DNA of 64,000 bases from Pseudohalioglobus sediminis (lineage in GTDB: Bacteria > Pseudomonadota > Gammaproteobacteria > Pseudomonadales > Halieaceae), in contig NZ_VTUX01000009.1 in the NCBI RefSeq assembly GCF_008370495.1, positions 124,376 to 188,375 of the forward strand, read 5' to 3'. Made by a program: the position numbers and the translations under genes. Each line of letters opens with the position of its first letter. The first letter of the stretch is position 1. Positions 1 to 8,901 of the stretch are shown here, piece by piece. The notes under the pieces were generated by a model. That model searched no databases and was not told the DNA's origin. It worked only from the letters and a program-made list of their open reading frames with translations.

Positions 1-300
1 CAGGTGACGCTGTCGGTGCTGGCGCACGAGGGCGGCGGGCACACGGAAACGGTTTACCAGCTGGGCATGGCCGAGCTGGACCTGGCCGATACACCGCTGC
101 TAGCGCGCGAACAGTGCAGCGTGGCCGCGTTCAGCAAGGCCGTACACACCCTGGCCGACGTCTACCCGCTGCTGAAACCGCGGGTGCTCAAGGCCATGAC
201 CCTGGCCGCCGGTGAAGACGGCCGGCTCAGCCCGGAAGAGAAAGAGATCATCGCTGCCATGGCCGCGGTCATGGACTGCCCTTCACCCGAGCTGCTCTGA
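1..300 (+). CDS. M48-type metalloprotease, C-terminal fragment (partial)
   Basis: The reading frame is open from base 1 to the stop at 298-300, so the gene begins upstream of the window. Only the last 99 codons are visible. The segment has a helical TerB-like tail (KPRVLKAMTLAAGEDGRLSPEE) ending in AAVMDCPSPELL. From memory, this resembles the C-terminus of a gammaproteobacterial membrane M48 peptidase family that carries such a TerB-like extension. The catalytic HExxH part is not in the window, so the protease call rests only on resemblance of the tail. Confidence 0.55.
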   Translation, partial: QVTLSVLAHEGGGHTETVYQLGMAELDLADTPLLAREQCSVAAFSKAVHTLADVYPLLKPRVLKAMTLAAGEDGRLSPEEKEIIAAMAAVMDCPSPELL

Positions 301-421
301 GCCGGCGGCGCATCAATTTCGCCCTGCGACTTTCCAATCACCCCACCTGTGCTAGCCTGAATAATGCGCCGCCGGATTGCGGCGCCAAGCAATTACTTCC
401 GTCAACCACAACAAGGATGTT

Positions 422-823
422 ATGGCCATGGAACAGACACTACCCCTGGGCGCGGGGGCTTCACATGCCTGCGCGCAAACCACTACTTTCCCGCCGGCGG
501 CGCGCTATCGCACCACCGATCGTGTACTGCAGATACTGCTCAATGGTGACCTGTCGCGGCTGCGCGCCGAATCCGTCGCCGAAAGCCTGGGCATGAGTTG
601 CACCACCCTGCGTCGCCGCCTGCGCGCGGACCAGACCCACTACCAGTTCCTGCTGGATCGCGCCCGCCAGTACCGCTGCGAGCAACAGCTGCGCGACCAC
701 TGGCTGCCGGGGAAATGCCTGGCGGACCAGCTTGGCTACCTGGAAGTGAACAGTTTCTACCGCGCCTTCCGGCGCTGGACGGGGCTGAACTACAGTGAGT
801 ACAAAGAGCGCTACCACAACTGA
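422..823 (+). CDS. AraC-family HTH transcriptional regulator (small)
   Basis: A 133-residue protein whose C-terminal 90 residues form an AraC/XylS double helix-turn-helix: ...AESVAESLGMSCTTLRRRL..., then ADQLGYLEVNSFYRAFRRWTG with the family's F-x-R-x-F-[KR]-x-W-x-G signature. The N-terminal 45 residues are short and not recognisable as a ligand-binding domain, so this is a near-minimal DNA-binding protein. ATG 422 was chosen because an AAGGA box ends 4 bases upstream. ATG 428 is an equally good in-frame alternative, and the upstream in-frame ATG at 377 has no ribosome site. The target is unknown. It converges on the diguanylate cyclase gene. Confidence 0.75.
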   Translation: MAMEQTLPLGAGASHACAQTTTFPPAARYRTTDRVLQILLNGDLSRLRAESVAESLGMSCTTLRRRLRADQTHYQFLLDRARQYRCEQQLRDHWLPGKCLADQLGYLEVNSFYRAFRRWTGLNYSEYKERYHN

Positions 824-852
824 CGGCGGGGTGACGCGAGTGCGGACGCACG

Positions 853-2682
853 CTAGTTAACCAGGCTCAGGCCCTTGTAGTTGCCGATCATCACCTTGTT
901 GCGGCCGTTTTCCTTGCCGTGATAAAGCGCGGTGTCGGCGCGGGCGATACAGGCATCGAGGGATTCACCCTTGCGGAAAGCGGCAATGCCGAAGGTCATG
1001 GTGATGCTGAGGCGCTGGTCATCGAAGGCGACCAGGTTCTGCTCTACCGCCTCGCGCAGTTTCTCGGCCACCACGGCGGCGCCCTCGGTGTCGGTCTCGG
1101 GCAGCAGCAGGATGAATTCCTCGCCACCCCAGCGCGCCACCCGGTCCACCTCGCGCAGGCGGTCCTGCAGCAGTGCAGCGGTGCGCTTGAGCACGTGGTC
1201 GCCACAGACGTGACCATACTGGTCGTTGAACTGCTTGAAGTTGTCCACATCGGCCAGTACCACACAGAACGGTTTGCCGGAGCGGAAGGTGCGGCGGATC
1301 TCGCCCTCGGCCTCCTCGGTAAAGCCGCGACGGTTAAGCAGGCCGGTAAGGTGATCCACCCGCGCCACCCGGGCCAGCTGGCGGTTGGCCTCGCTCAGTT
1401 CCGCGGTGCGCTCGGCCACCTCGGTCTCCAGGGCGGTGTACATGGTGGTAAAGCGGTTGGCGAGCGACACCATCATCGACACCAGCACCGCCAGGAAGCC
1501 TAACGGCGCCAGCCGCGGGCTCTCCAGGGGCACCAGGTCGATGAGCATGTCGTTCAGCGCCGTGCACACGAAAATCAGCGTGCCCAGCAGCACGGTGCGC
1601 GCCTCGGCGTTGCCGGCGCGGGTCTCCCGGAACAGCACCCAGGGCGCCAGCACCATGCTGGGCAGGCACAGCAACTGCCACCACTCCAGGGTGAGGTAGT
1701 GCACGGTGTGCCCGGGTATGGCCACCACCAGCAGGGCCGCCAACACGAAGGTCAGCTGGTAGGCGCGCAGCCAGCGCTTGATGGGCAGGCGCAACAGCGA
1801 CCAGATCATCTGGATGGCTACTGCCGGAAACAGGTAAACGGCCCCGAACTCGATCTTCTTCATGGTCAGGAAGGTGAGATCAGTGGCGTACTTCCACTGC
1901 GTCAGCATGACCCCGTAGATCGCGATATTGCAGGCCATCAGCCCGAACCAGAAAAACGTCTCCAGGCTGCGATTGCGCCAGTACAGGTAGAGGTGATAAC
2001 AGCCGAAGAAGAAGGTCAGTACCGCGAGGATAAGCCCCGGCACTTCCGCGAGCACCGCATCGATCAGCAGGTCACGGTGGTAGCCCAGCACATAGCTCCC
2101 GGAAATCGCGCCGGCACCCCAGGCCTCTACCAGTTCCGCCTCGCCGCCCCACACGCGCAGCGCCAGCACCAGGCGGCCATCCGCGGCCACGGCACTCTGG
2201 GGAATCGAAAATACGCGCTCGCGATCGTAATCCACCTCATTGAGCGGCGGCAGGCGGCCCACGCTGCCAATCAGTTCGCCGCCGGCGTAGAGTTCGTAGG
2301 CACTGAGCACCTTGCCCATCTTCACCGCCACTTCCTCCAGCAGGCGGGTGCCGTGCAGGGCCGGGTCCACACCCAGGGTCAGGCGGTACCAGCCCATGTG
2401 CCCGTATTCCGGGTAACCGCTCATGGGCCAGCGCTCCGGCACGCGCAGGGTCTGCCAGTGCTTGTCTTCCAGCGCGGGATCGGCCCAGTTGACGTCGTCA
2501 CCGGGGCGGAAACGCCACTGCCCGCGCAGGGACAGTCCCTCACCGAGATTTTCGGCGGAGACGCGGGGAATTTCCTGGGGTACGGATTGCGCGCGCGCCC
2601 ATTGCCCCGCAGTGAGCAGGCAGACGGCAAATATGAGGGCCAACAGTGGCCATACCGCTCTGTTTGTTGTTGTCGGGTACAT
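853..2682 (-). CDS. Membrane diguanylate cyclase (7TMR-DISM + GGDEF)
   Basis: A 609-residue protein. It begins with a signal peptide (cut near ARAQS), followed by a periplasmic beta-sandwich with jelly-roll features (SLRGQWRFRPGDD, GWYRLTL) typical of 7TMR-DISM sensors. About seven hydrophobic helices follow between residues about 200 and 410, then a short coiled coil and a GGDEF domain. The catalytic loop is RWGGEEF, and an RxxD inhibitory site (REVD) sits five residues before it, so both activity and c-di-GMP feedback inhibition are expected. It would make c-di-GMP in response to a periplasmic ligand. The nearby polysaccharide loci are plausible c-di-GMP outputs, but nothing in the sequence links them directly. 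Confidence 0.9.
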   Translation of the reverse strand: MYPTTTNRAVWPLLALIFAVCLLTAGQWARAQSVPQEIPRVSAENLGEGLSLRGQWRFRPGDDVNWADPALEDKHWQTLRVPERWPMSGYPEYGHMGWYRLTLGVDPALHGTRLLEEVAVKMGKVLSAYELYAGGELIGSVGRLPPLNEVDYDRERVFSIPQSAVAADGRLVLALRVWGGEAELVEAWGAGAISGSYVLGYHRDLLIDAVLAEVPGLILAVLTFFFGCYHLYLYWRNRSLETFFWFGLMACNIAIYGVMLTQWKYATDLTFLTMKKIEFGAVYLFPAVAIQMIWSLLRLPIKRWLRAYQLTFVLAALLVVAIPGHTVHYLTLEWWQLLCLPSMVLAPWVLFRETRAGNAEARTVLLGTLIFVCTALNDMLIDLVPLESPRLAPLGFLAVLVSMMVSLANRFTTMYTALETEVAERTAELSEANRQLARVARVDHLTGLLNRRGFTEEAEGEIRRTFRSGKPFCVVLADVDNFKQFNDQYGHVCGDHVLKRTAALLQDRLREVDRVARWGGEEFILLLPETDTEGAAVVAEKLREAVEQNLVAFDDQRLSITMTFGIAAFRKGESLDACIARADTALYHGKENGRNKVMIGNYKGLSLVN

Positions 2683-2791
2683 GGATCTGTTCGATCACCC
2701 CTGGCGGACGCGGCCTCATTATATGCCGCAGCGCCCGGGCGACCGCGCCACGGTGCCGGAAACATGAATCAGTTCACAGAAAAATGTGCAC

Positions 2792-3583
2792 TTAAATCCA
2801 GCCGCGGTAGCGGTAGTAGAGGTAACCCACGTATTCGCGAATGGCCCAGGTGCTGCGCGCGAGGTCATCCACCGTCGGTAACCAGCGCGGCACGCTGGGC
2901 TCGGCCACCTGGCGCTGGAAGTCAGTGGGCGCGGGGATCACCGTCAGGCCCTGCTGCGCAAACAGTGGCACCGCACGGCGCAGGTGAAATGCGGAGCTCA
3001 CCAGGTGGATGCTGGTGGCGCCCTGTTCTGCCAGCAGTCGCGCCGAATACTGCGCATTCTGCCGGGTGTCGCGGCTCTGGTTTTCCTGCAGCAGCGCCCG
3101 GGGCGGCACGCCCATCAGCACCAGGTGATCCGCCATCTGCTCCGCTTCCGGCCGGCCGCCCTCGGCGGCGCCACCGGACAGCAGCACCCGCGGTGCCTTG
3201 CCGGCGCGATACAGCGCCACCGCGTGCGTCAGCCGATCCGCCTGGGCGTTGAGGTCCGCCATGCTGCCCAGGTGGGTGTCTCCGCGCGAGGCCCCGCCAA
3301 GCACCACGATGGCATCCGCCACCGGCAGCACCGACATCGCCTTCGGCCGGTAGGCATCCTCCAGCGGCCCCAGCAGCGCATCGGCCACCAGCGCGGTACT
3401 GCAGGCGTACAACCAGGCCAGTGCGCACAGCAGCAGGCCGGCAGACAACCGCCGCCAGCGCCAGCACAGCAGCGCCAGCAGACCCAGCAGCAGCCCCTGG
3501 CTGAGCGGGTACACCAGCAGTGAGAGCAGTTTGGTCACGGTAAAGGAAATGCTTACAACTCCTGTATACTTGCGCGCTATCAC
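2792..3583 (-). CDS. ElyC/SanA/YdcF-family (DUF218) membrane protein
   Basis: Two N-terminal hydrophobic helices (LLSLLVYPLSQGLLLGLLALL and AGLLLCALAWLYACSTALVA) precede a DUF218 domain with the family motifs DAIVVLGGASRGDTHLG, VLLSGGAAEGGRPEAEQM and ENQSRDTRQNAQYSA. Relatives such as ElyC and SanA act in envelope or peptidoglycan maintenance; the chemistry is unresolved. The start is uncertain. The ATG at 3583 has no ribosome site, while an AGGAG lies before an ATT codon and a GTG (MTKLLSLLVYP in relatives), so the true protein may be about 10-15 residues shorter. The gene is divergent from the MAPEG gene, 27 bases away. Confidence 0.8.
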   Translation of the reverse strand: MIARKYTGVVSISFTVTKLLSLLVYPLSQGLLLGLLALLCWRWRRLSAGLLLCALAWLYACSTALVADALLGPLEDAYRPKAMSVLPVADAIVVLGGASRGDTHLGSMADLNAQADRLTHAVALYRAGKAPRVLLSGGAAEGGRPEAEQMADHLVLMGVPPRALLQENQSRDTRQNAQYSARLLAEQGATSIHLVSSAFHLRRAVPLFAQQGLTVIPAPTDFQRQVAEPSVPRWLPTVDDLARSTWAIREYVGYLYYRYRGWI

Positions 3584-3610
3584 TATAACAAGCTACCGAG
3601 GATCGCGCCC

Positions 3611-3991
3611 ATGGCCTACGTCGCCCTTGTCACCCTGCTGCTGTTAATCCAGTACACCGTATACACCCTGATGTGCGGCTTCGCCCGCGGCAAGGACACC
3701 GTGGTGGCGCCGGCGACGAGCGGCGACGAGACCTTCGAGCGCGCCTTCCGCGTGCAGATGAACACCCTGGAACAGCTGATGGTCACGCTGCCGGCAATGT
3801 GGGTGTGCGCGTACTTCTATAGCCCCTACTGGGCCGCCGGTTTCGGGGTGATGTTCATGATCGGCCGCCTGGTATATCGCCAGGCCTATATGAAAGACCC
3901 GGCCAGCCGCGGCCCGGGCATGATGATCGGCTTTATCGCCAATGTTGCCCTGATAGCACTGGGCGCCTGGGGCGCCCTGTCACAGCTCTGA
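3611..3991 (+). CDS. MAPEG-family membrane protein
   Basis: A 126-residue protein with four hydrophobic helices and the MAPEG hallmark ERAFRVQMNTLEQL at residues about 43-56, followed by a membrane pair and GRLVYRQAYMKDPASRGPG. MAPEG proteins are trimeric membrane enzymes related to microsomal glutathione transferases. The bacterial members are mostly unassigned and could use glutathione for detoxification. Length and motif order match the family. It is a single gene between divergent and convergent neighbours, so probably monocistronic. Confidence 0.85.
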   Translation: MAYVALVTLLLLIQYTVYTLMCGFARGKDTVVAPATSGDETFERAFRVQMNTLEQLMVTLPAMWVCAYFYSPYWAAGFGVMFMIGRLVYRQAYMKDPASRGPGMMIGFIANVALIALGAWGALSQL

Positions 3992-4040
3992 CCCGGGACC
4001 TTCACCGCCTCGCCCGCGCACAGTAGCGCGACCAACGCGA

Positions 4041-5060
4041 TCAGCTGTTGTAGCCCTGCGGGTTGGCCTCCTGCCAGCGCCAGGTGTCGGCGCACATTTC
4101 TTCCAGCGAGCGCGTGGCCTGCCAGCCCAGCAAAGTTTGCGCCATGGCCGGGTCCGCCCAGCACTCGGCGATGTCTCCGGCGCGGCGCTCCACGATCTCG
4201 TAGGGAATGTCCCGGCCGCTGGCGCGTTCGAAGGCGCGCACCATGTCCAGCACCGAGGCGCCCTTGCCGGTGCCCAGGTTGACGGTCAGCAGGCCCGGTT
4301 GTTCCAGGATGAAGCGCAACGCGGCCACGTGCCCTTCGGCCAGGTCCATCACGTGGATGTAATCGCGCACACCGGTGCCGTCCGGGGTGGGGTAGTCGCC
4401 GCCGAATACCGAGAGCTTGTCACGGCGCCCCACCGCCACCTGGGCGACAAAAGGCATCAGGTTATTGGGCCAGCCCTGCGGGTCCTCGCCGATGCGCCCG
4501 CTGCTGTGCGCGCCCACCGGATTGAAATAGCGCAGCCGGCCGATGCTCCACTCCGGATGCGCCGCATCCCAGTCACCGAGAATCTCTTCCACCATTAACT
4601 TGGAGCGGCCATAGGGATTGGTGGCAGAGGTGGGAAAATCCTCGCGGATCGGCACCGAGGCCGGGTCGCCATACACCGTGGCCGAGGAGGAAAAGATAAT
4701 GCGGCTGACCTGCGCCCGCTGCATTGCCGCGAGCAACACCAGCGTGCCGTTGACGTTGTTGTCGTAGTATTCCAGCGGCTTCTCCACCGATTCACCCACC
4801 GCCTTGAGGCCGGCAAAGTGCATCACCGCGTCGATCGCGTGCTCGGCAAACAGGGCATCGAGGCAGGCGGCATCGCGCACATCACCGCGCACCAGCGGCA
4901 CCTGCGCGCCACTGATCTCTTCCACCCGCCGCACCGCCTCGGCGCTGGCGTTGCACAGGTTGTCGAGCACAACCACGGTAAAGCCGGCGCTGATTAGCGA
5001 GACACAGGCATGGCTGCCGATATAGCCGGCGCCGCCGGTGACCAGTACGGTTGAGGACAT
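4041..5060 (-). CDS. galE: UDP-glucose 4-epimerase
   Basis: A 339-residue extended SDR enzyme that interconverts UDP-glucose and UDP-galactose with bound NAD. The N-terminus has the Rossmann motif TGGAGYIGSH (residues 8-17). The catalytic SSSATVYG and the YxxxK pair (Tyr150, Lys154) are present, and the C-terminal half has YFNPVGAH and RDYIHVMDLAEGH. The start at 5060 gives the canonical MSSTVLVTGG N-terminus; the open frame runs further upstream to 5183 but that part is unlike GalE. It faces away from the SPOR gene. The product would feed galactose into the nearby polysaccharides. Confidence 0.95.
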   Translation of the reverse strand: MSSTVLVTGGAGYIGSHACVSLISAGFTVVVLDNLCNASAEAVRRVEEISGAQVPLVRGDVRDAACLDALFAEHAIDAVMHFAGLKAVGESVEKPLEYYDNNVNGTLVLLAAMQRAQVSRIIFSSSATVYGDPASVPIREDFPTSATNPYGRSKLMVEEILGDWDAAHPEWSIGRLRYFNPVGAHSSGRIGEDPQGWPNNLMPFVAQVAVGRRDKLSVFGGDYPTPDGTGVRDYIHVMDLAEGHVAALRFILEQPGLLTVNLGTGKGASVLDMVRAFERASGRDIPYEIVERRAGDIAECWADPAMAQTLLGWQATRSLEEMCADTWRWQEANPQGYNS

Positions 5061-5181
5061 AGATAGACTCGCTGATGCTTCCCGGTGAATGATGCAGTAA
5101 CGCGCACGATGGTACACCGGGGCGCAGGCCAGACCAAACGTGCGGATGCAGCCGGTGACGCGATCGCGTATTCTCTTGCCC

Positions 5182-6141
5182 ATGTCGACTGTGGCTACTA
5201 CTCATCCCCCCTTGCGGCTCCGCTGCCTACTGGCCCTGTTGGCGCTACTGACCGTGACACCCGCGGCGCTGGCGGCGGGCACCCTGGAAGACGGCTACGA
5301 CGCCTACGAACGCGGCGATATCGCTGCCGCCGTGGGCATCTGGCAGGAACTGGCCATCCAGGGCGATGCCACCGCGCAGCTGAACCTGGGCCAGTTGTAC
5401 CGGCTGGGCCAGGGCGTAAAGCAAAGCGATGAGCAGGCGGTGGAGTGGTATATCCTCGCCGCGCAGAATGGCTCGGAGATCGCCGCTGTCACCCTGGTGC
5501 AGATGGAGCAGGATGGCCGCGCCAGCAAGGCCGATGTCGCCAAGGCGTTTCCGGATAACCAGGGCACCCTGGCCAACAGTCTCGCCGTCATGGCGGGGGG
5601 TACCGCGCCTGTAACGCCACCGGAACCGGAACCGGAACCGGAACCGGTTGCCGCCAGGCCCGCACCCAGGCCGGCAGAGCCCGCCACCGTGGCCGTGGCA
5701 ACGCCTGTCCAGCCAGCACAGCCGGCACCGGCCGCCGCCCCTGCGCCGGCAAAACCGGCGGCTGCAGCACCCGCGCCCCGGGTGGCAGTGAGGCCCACGA
5801 CCAAAGCCTCACCGGCCGCACCGCGCCAGCGCATTACGCCGCTGCCCCGGGGCCAGTACGTGATCCAGCTGCTGGCCTCCGCCAGCCGCGACCCGCTGGC
5901 TAACTATGCTGGCGAGAAGCTGTCCGGCTCGCGCGAGCGACAGCACATCGTCTATACCCGCCGTGGCACCAAAAAGGAGTACCTGCTGTTGCTAGGCCCC
6001 TATCCCAGCCAGGCCGCTGCCAACAGCGCCCTGGGCCGACAACCGCAGGCCGTGCGCCAGGGAATGCCCTGGGTGGGGGGGCAGCCCTGGGTGCGTACCA
6101 CCGACTCGGTGATGAAAATTGCGCACTATGCCACTGAATAA
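5182..6141 (+). CDS. Secreted Sel1-repeat / SPOR-domain protein
   Basis: A 319-residue protein with a signal peptide (hydrophobic LLALLALLTVTPAALA, cut near AAG). Sel1/TPR-type helices follow (DGYDAYERGDIAAAVGIWQELAIQGDATAQLNLGQLYRLGQGV), then a long Pro/Ala/Glu-rich linker (residues about 140-225) and a C-terminal SPOR domain (GQYVIQLLASASRDPLANYAGEKL ... LLLGPYPSQAAANSAL). SPOR domains bind denuded septal peptidoglycan, so a periplasmic role at the division site is likely. The first ATG in frame (5140) would hide the signal peptide behind a charged tail, so 5182 is preferred. Confidence 0.85.
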   Translation: MSTVATTHPPLRLRCLLALLALLTVTPAALAAGTLEDGYDAYERGDIAAAVGIWQELAIQGDATAQLNLGQLYRLGQGVKQSDEQAVEWYILAAQNGSEIAAVTLVQMEQDGRASKADVAKAFPDNQGTLANSLAVMAGGTAPVTPPEPEPEPEPVAARPAPRPAEPATVAVATPVQPAQPAPAAAPAPAKPAAAAPAPRVAVRPTTKASPAAPRQRITPLPRGQYVIQLLASASRDPLANYAGEKLSGSRERQHIVYTRRGTKKEYLLLLGPYPSQAAANSALGRQPQAVRQGMPWVGGQPWVRTTDSVMKIAHYATE

Positions 6142-6271
6142 GTTCAGATTTTGCCTTTATTCGAACGCCTAAACCCTTAAAATACATACTAAATAGAACC
6201 GGACACATCGAAGCAGACAGTGGCGCTGCCGCTCGATACCAGCCCGGCAAAAAAACTGCGCCCAAATTGAT

Positions 6272-6299
6272 TTGACAGCAGAATATCCCTTGCTATTGT
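6272..6299 (+). promoter_or_regulatory. Sigma-70 type promoter of the WecA-like gene
   Basis: A perfect -35 box TTGACA (6272-6277) is followed after 16 bases by TATTGT (6294-6299). Transcription would start near 6306, leaving a leader of about 40 bases with a GGGAAAGG ribosome site before the ATG at 6348. Confidence 0.6.
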
Positions 6300-6347
6300 G
6301 TGGAGACGTGAAGGACGTCACGCACACCAATAGGGAAAGGATTCCGT

Positions 6348-7430
6348 ATGTTACTCAGCACTTTGGCTATCGCCTCATTTATCATCGCACGGCTGTGCAT
6401 TGCCAGCGCGCCGCGCCTGGGCCTCGTTGACCACCCGGATACGCGCAAGCGGCACGTTGGCGCCATACCCCTGAGCGGCGGTATCGGCATTTTCCTCACC
6501 ATACTTTTTGGCACCCTGTTCCTGGGCATCGCCCCCTACACCCTGCCGATGCTGGTGCTTGCCTTCCTGGTATTCCTGGTGGGCGTGGTAGACGACTTCC
6601 GCCACATCCACGCCGGGGCTCGACTGCTTATCCAGTTTGGCGCCGGCGCCCTGCTGGCGAGCTATGGCGGCATCGCCATCTACAATGTGGGTAACCTGCT
6701 CGGCTTTGGCGACATCCACCTGCTCATGCTGAGCGTTCCCCTCAGTGCGCTCGCGGTGGCGGGCCTGTCCAACGCCTACAACATGATTGATGGTATCGAC
6801 GGCCTCGCCGCCTCCACCATCGCCCTGCCCCTGCTGGTGCTGTTTATCCTCGCCACGCTGGCCGGCCACCCCCACGCCAGCTTCCTGCTGCTGATGCTGG
6901 TGCCGCTGGGGGTATTCCTGGTATTCAACCTCGGGCCTGACAACGCCCTGCTGCCGAAAATGTTCCTCGGCGATGGCGGCAGTATCACCCTTGGCTTCCT
7001 GGTGACTGCCTCGCTGGTGTTTTTCTCCCAGGGCGAGCAGGCCCTGATCGAACCGGTCACCGCCCTGTGGCTGGTAGCCGTGCCGCTGATGGATATGCTG
7101 GCTACCATGCTGCGCCGCAAACGGGCCGGCCGGCCGCTGATGGAGGCGGATCGCTCCCACCTGCACCACGCCCTGCTGGACCGCGGCATGGGGCCGCGCC
7201 GGGTACTGCTGGTGATGCTGATCCACGCGGTGGCTGCGGCCATCACCGGCCTGCTGCTGGAAGCCACGCCGGCCTGGTTCAGCCTGTTCTGCTACTTCCT
7301 GCTGTTTTTCGGGCACTGCGTATTCGTGCTGCGCTCGGAGCGCCTGGCAAAGGCCGCGCTTACCGCCTCGAAAGCGGCTGCCAACGACGCACTGCACCTG
7401 GATAGCTGCAGCGAAAAAGCCGCATCGTGA
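6348..7430 (+). CDS. WecA/MraY-family undecaprenyl-phosphate sugar-1-phosphate transferase
   Basis: A 360-residue polytopic protein (about ten helices) of the PNPT family, which loads the first sugar-1-phosphate (usually GlcNAc-1-P) onto undecaprenyl phosphate on the cytoplasmic face. Visible family motifs are DHPDTRKRHVGAIPLSGG near the N-terminus, the acidic Mg site VGVVDDFRHI, NAYNMIDGIDGLA, FLGDGGSITLGFL, and the His-rich loop RSHLHHALLDRGM near the C-terminus. It is the likely first enzyme for one of the lipid-linked polysaccharides here. It has its own promoter. The long hydrophobic C-terminal region after the HLHH loop is normal for WecA-like members. Confidence 0.9.
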   Translation: MLLSTLAIASFIIARLCIASAPRLGLVDHPDTRKRHVGAIPLSGGIGIFLTILFGTLFLGIAPYTLPMLVLAFLVFLVGVVDDFRHIHAGARLLIQFGAGALLASYGGIAIYNVGNLLGFGDIHLLMLSVPLSALAVAGLSNAYNMIDGIDGLAASTIALPLLVLFILATLAGHPHASFLLLMLVPLGVFLVFNLGPDNALLPKMFLGDGGSITLGFLVTASLVFFSQGEQALIEPVTALWLVAVPLMDMLATMLRRKRAGRPLMEADRSHLHHALLDRGMGPRRVLLVMLIHAVAAAITGLLLEATPAWFSLFCYFLLFFGHCVFVLRSERLAKAALTASKAAANDALHLDSCSEKAAS

Positions 7431-7476
7431 TGTGCGGGCACATGACAGCCCCCGCTGTTGAACCCGCCCTGCTGCC

Positions 7477-8778
7477 TCAGTAAATCATCCGCGTAATCTG
7501 CAGGGCGCCATCGGCGCCGCGATCAATCTCAAAGTCGATACTCGCCGCCAGGGTCTGTGCCTGGCCGCGTCGCCTCGGTGCGCCGGTGATATCCATACGC
7601 GCCCAACCGCGGCGCGGCGCGGCCCCCGGTTCCCAGTTGACCTCGGTCACCTGTAGGCCCTGTATACGCACTCCGGCGAATACCCTCTGGAAATACGCAC
7701 GGATAACATCACTGCCCTGCGCGTCAGGGGTTTGCGCATCCGCGGCAAACAACGCGGTGAAGGCCGCCGCATCCATGGCCCGGTAATGGGTGGTGAAGGC
7801 CCGTAGCAATTCACTCAGTTCGGCATCGGTGATGGGGGCAACATCCGATTGCGGTTCCACCAGGGCAACCGCGTTGCTGTCTGTCGCGCTGTCAGCGGCA
7901 CTGGCGAGCCCCACCACCCCATCGATGGCCGCGCTTTCGACCGGGGCGGGTTCATCCAGGGTCAGCACCACCTCTTCCGGTGCCTGCGTTTCTTCGCTGC
8001 TGTCCCCGGTGTCGGCCCGGGTGTCTGGCTCAGGCTCAGGCTCGGGCCCTGGCTCAGGCACGGCCGTGCCAGGCGGGCGCTGCAATTCGGACACCGACGA
8101 CACGGTCAGCTCCGATGTACGATCGAACAGGTACCAGCCGCCTGCCAGAACCAGCACCAGCGCCACCGCGGCGTACGGCAGGGGCCCGCGCGAGCCGTTG
8201 CCGGGGGCATCGGTATCTGTTGCCTGGGCCACAACCGGGGGCGCGGGTGCTGCTGTCACATCGGCTTTGGGCGCTTGCACTGCAGGGGCAGGCGTCGGCT
8301 CGGGGGGTGCTTCATCCGCTGGCTCAGCGGCTGGTTCAGCGGCTGCTTCAACAGGTGGTTCAGCGGGCTCGCCCAGCGCTGCCCAGGCGGTTTCCACCCG
8401 CTGCGCATGCCGTTCCGCCAGCTCCGTGCTGGCCTCACCCCAGTCCAGGGCAAACAGCTGCTGCAGCCGCTGGTAGTGCTGCCGGATCTGCGCGGCATCC
8501 GCATCCGCGGGCACACCGAGCACGCGGTGGTCGTCCCCGAGACCGGTAAACAGCAGTAACTCGATATAACGCACCAGGGCGTTGCGACAATCGTCCGGGT
8601 CGACTGCCAGGTCGGCGGCCGTCTGCTCGATGTTGTCATCACTCAGGCAGTGTGACGGCGCCGCCAGCAGTTCACCCACGCCAGGCGGCAGCGGCGCGGT
8701 GGAGCGGCGCTCGTCGTAGGGGCTGGGATAGCGGTAGTAATCCAGCGCCAGGAACAGGAGTTCAGGTATGTGTCGCAT
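7477..8778 (-). CDS. J-domain-like membrane protein with C-terminal NTF2-like domain
   Basis: A 433-residue paralogue of the protein encoded at 11684-13435. Domains in order: a conserved N-terminal module (PELLFLALDYYR...PLPPGVGELLAAPSHCLSDDNIE), a DnaJ-like helix bundle (DDHRVLGVPADADAAQIRQHYQRLQQLFALDW), a Glu/Pro/Ala-rich linker, one membrane helix (PYAAVALVLVLAGGWYLF), a second acidic linker, and a C-terminal SnoaL/NTF2-like domain (ITDAELSELLRAFTTHYRAMDAAAFTALFAADA). The catalytic HPD of true J-domains is replaced here (QLFALDW), so it should not stimulate Hsp70. It lies at the end of the first polysaccharide operon. The function is unknown; a structural or assembly role in export is a guess. 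Confidence 0.65.
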   Translation of the reverse strand: MRHIPELLFLALDYYRYPSPYDERRSTAPLPPGVGELLAAPSHCLSDDNIEQTAADLAVDPDDCRNALVRYIELLLFTGLGDDHRVLGVPADADAAQIRQHYQRLQQLFALDWGEASTELAERHAQRVETAWAALGEPAEPPVEAAAEPAAEPADEAPPEPTPAPAVQAPKADVTAAPAPPVVAQATDTDAPGNGSRGPLPYAAVALVLVLAGGWYLFDRTSELTVSSVSELQRPPGTAVPEPGPEPEPEPDTRADTGDSSEETQAPEEVVLTLDEPAPVESAAIDGVVGLASAADSATDSNAVALVEPQSDVAPITDAELSELLRAFTTHYRAMDAAAFTALFAADAQTPDAQGSDVIRAYFQRVFAGVRIQGLQVTEVNWEPGAAPRRGWARMDITGAPRRRGQAQTLAASIDFEIDRGADGALQITRMIY

Positions 8779-8901
8779 GCCTATGGGTCCCGATTCATGC
8801 GGGTTATTGGGCTGACACTATCATATTCGGGCCGCGTGCCAGAACCGTAAACCGGCGCTTGTGCAAGATTGCCCGTTGCGCTGATCGCTCGCACCCCGGG
8901 C

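Noticed and set aside
1699-3252. Long plus-strand open frame (517 codons) across the diguanylate cyclase and ElyC genes
   Set aside because: It runs opposite two well-supported genes, has GC-rich shadow composition (His, Gln, Arg, Gly), no domains and no ribosome site.
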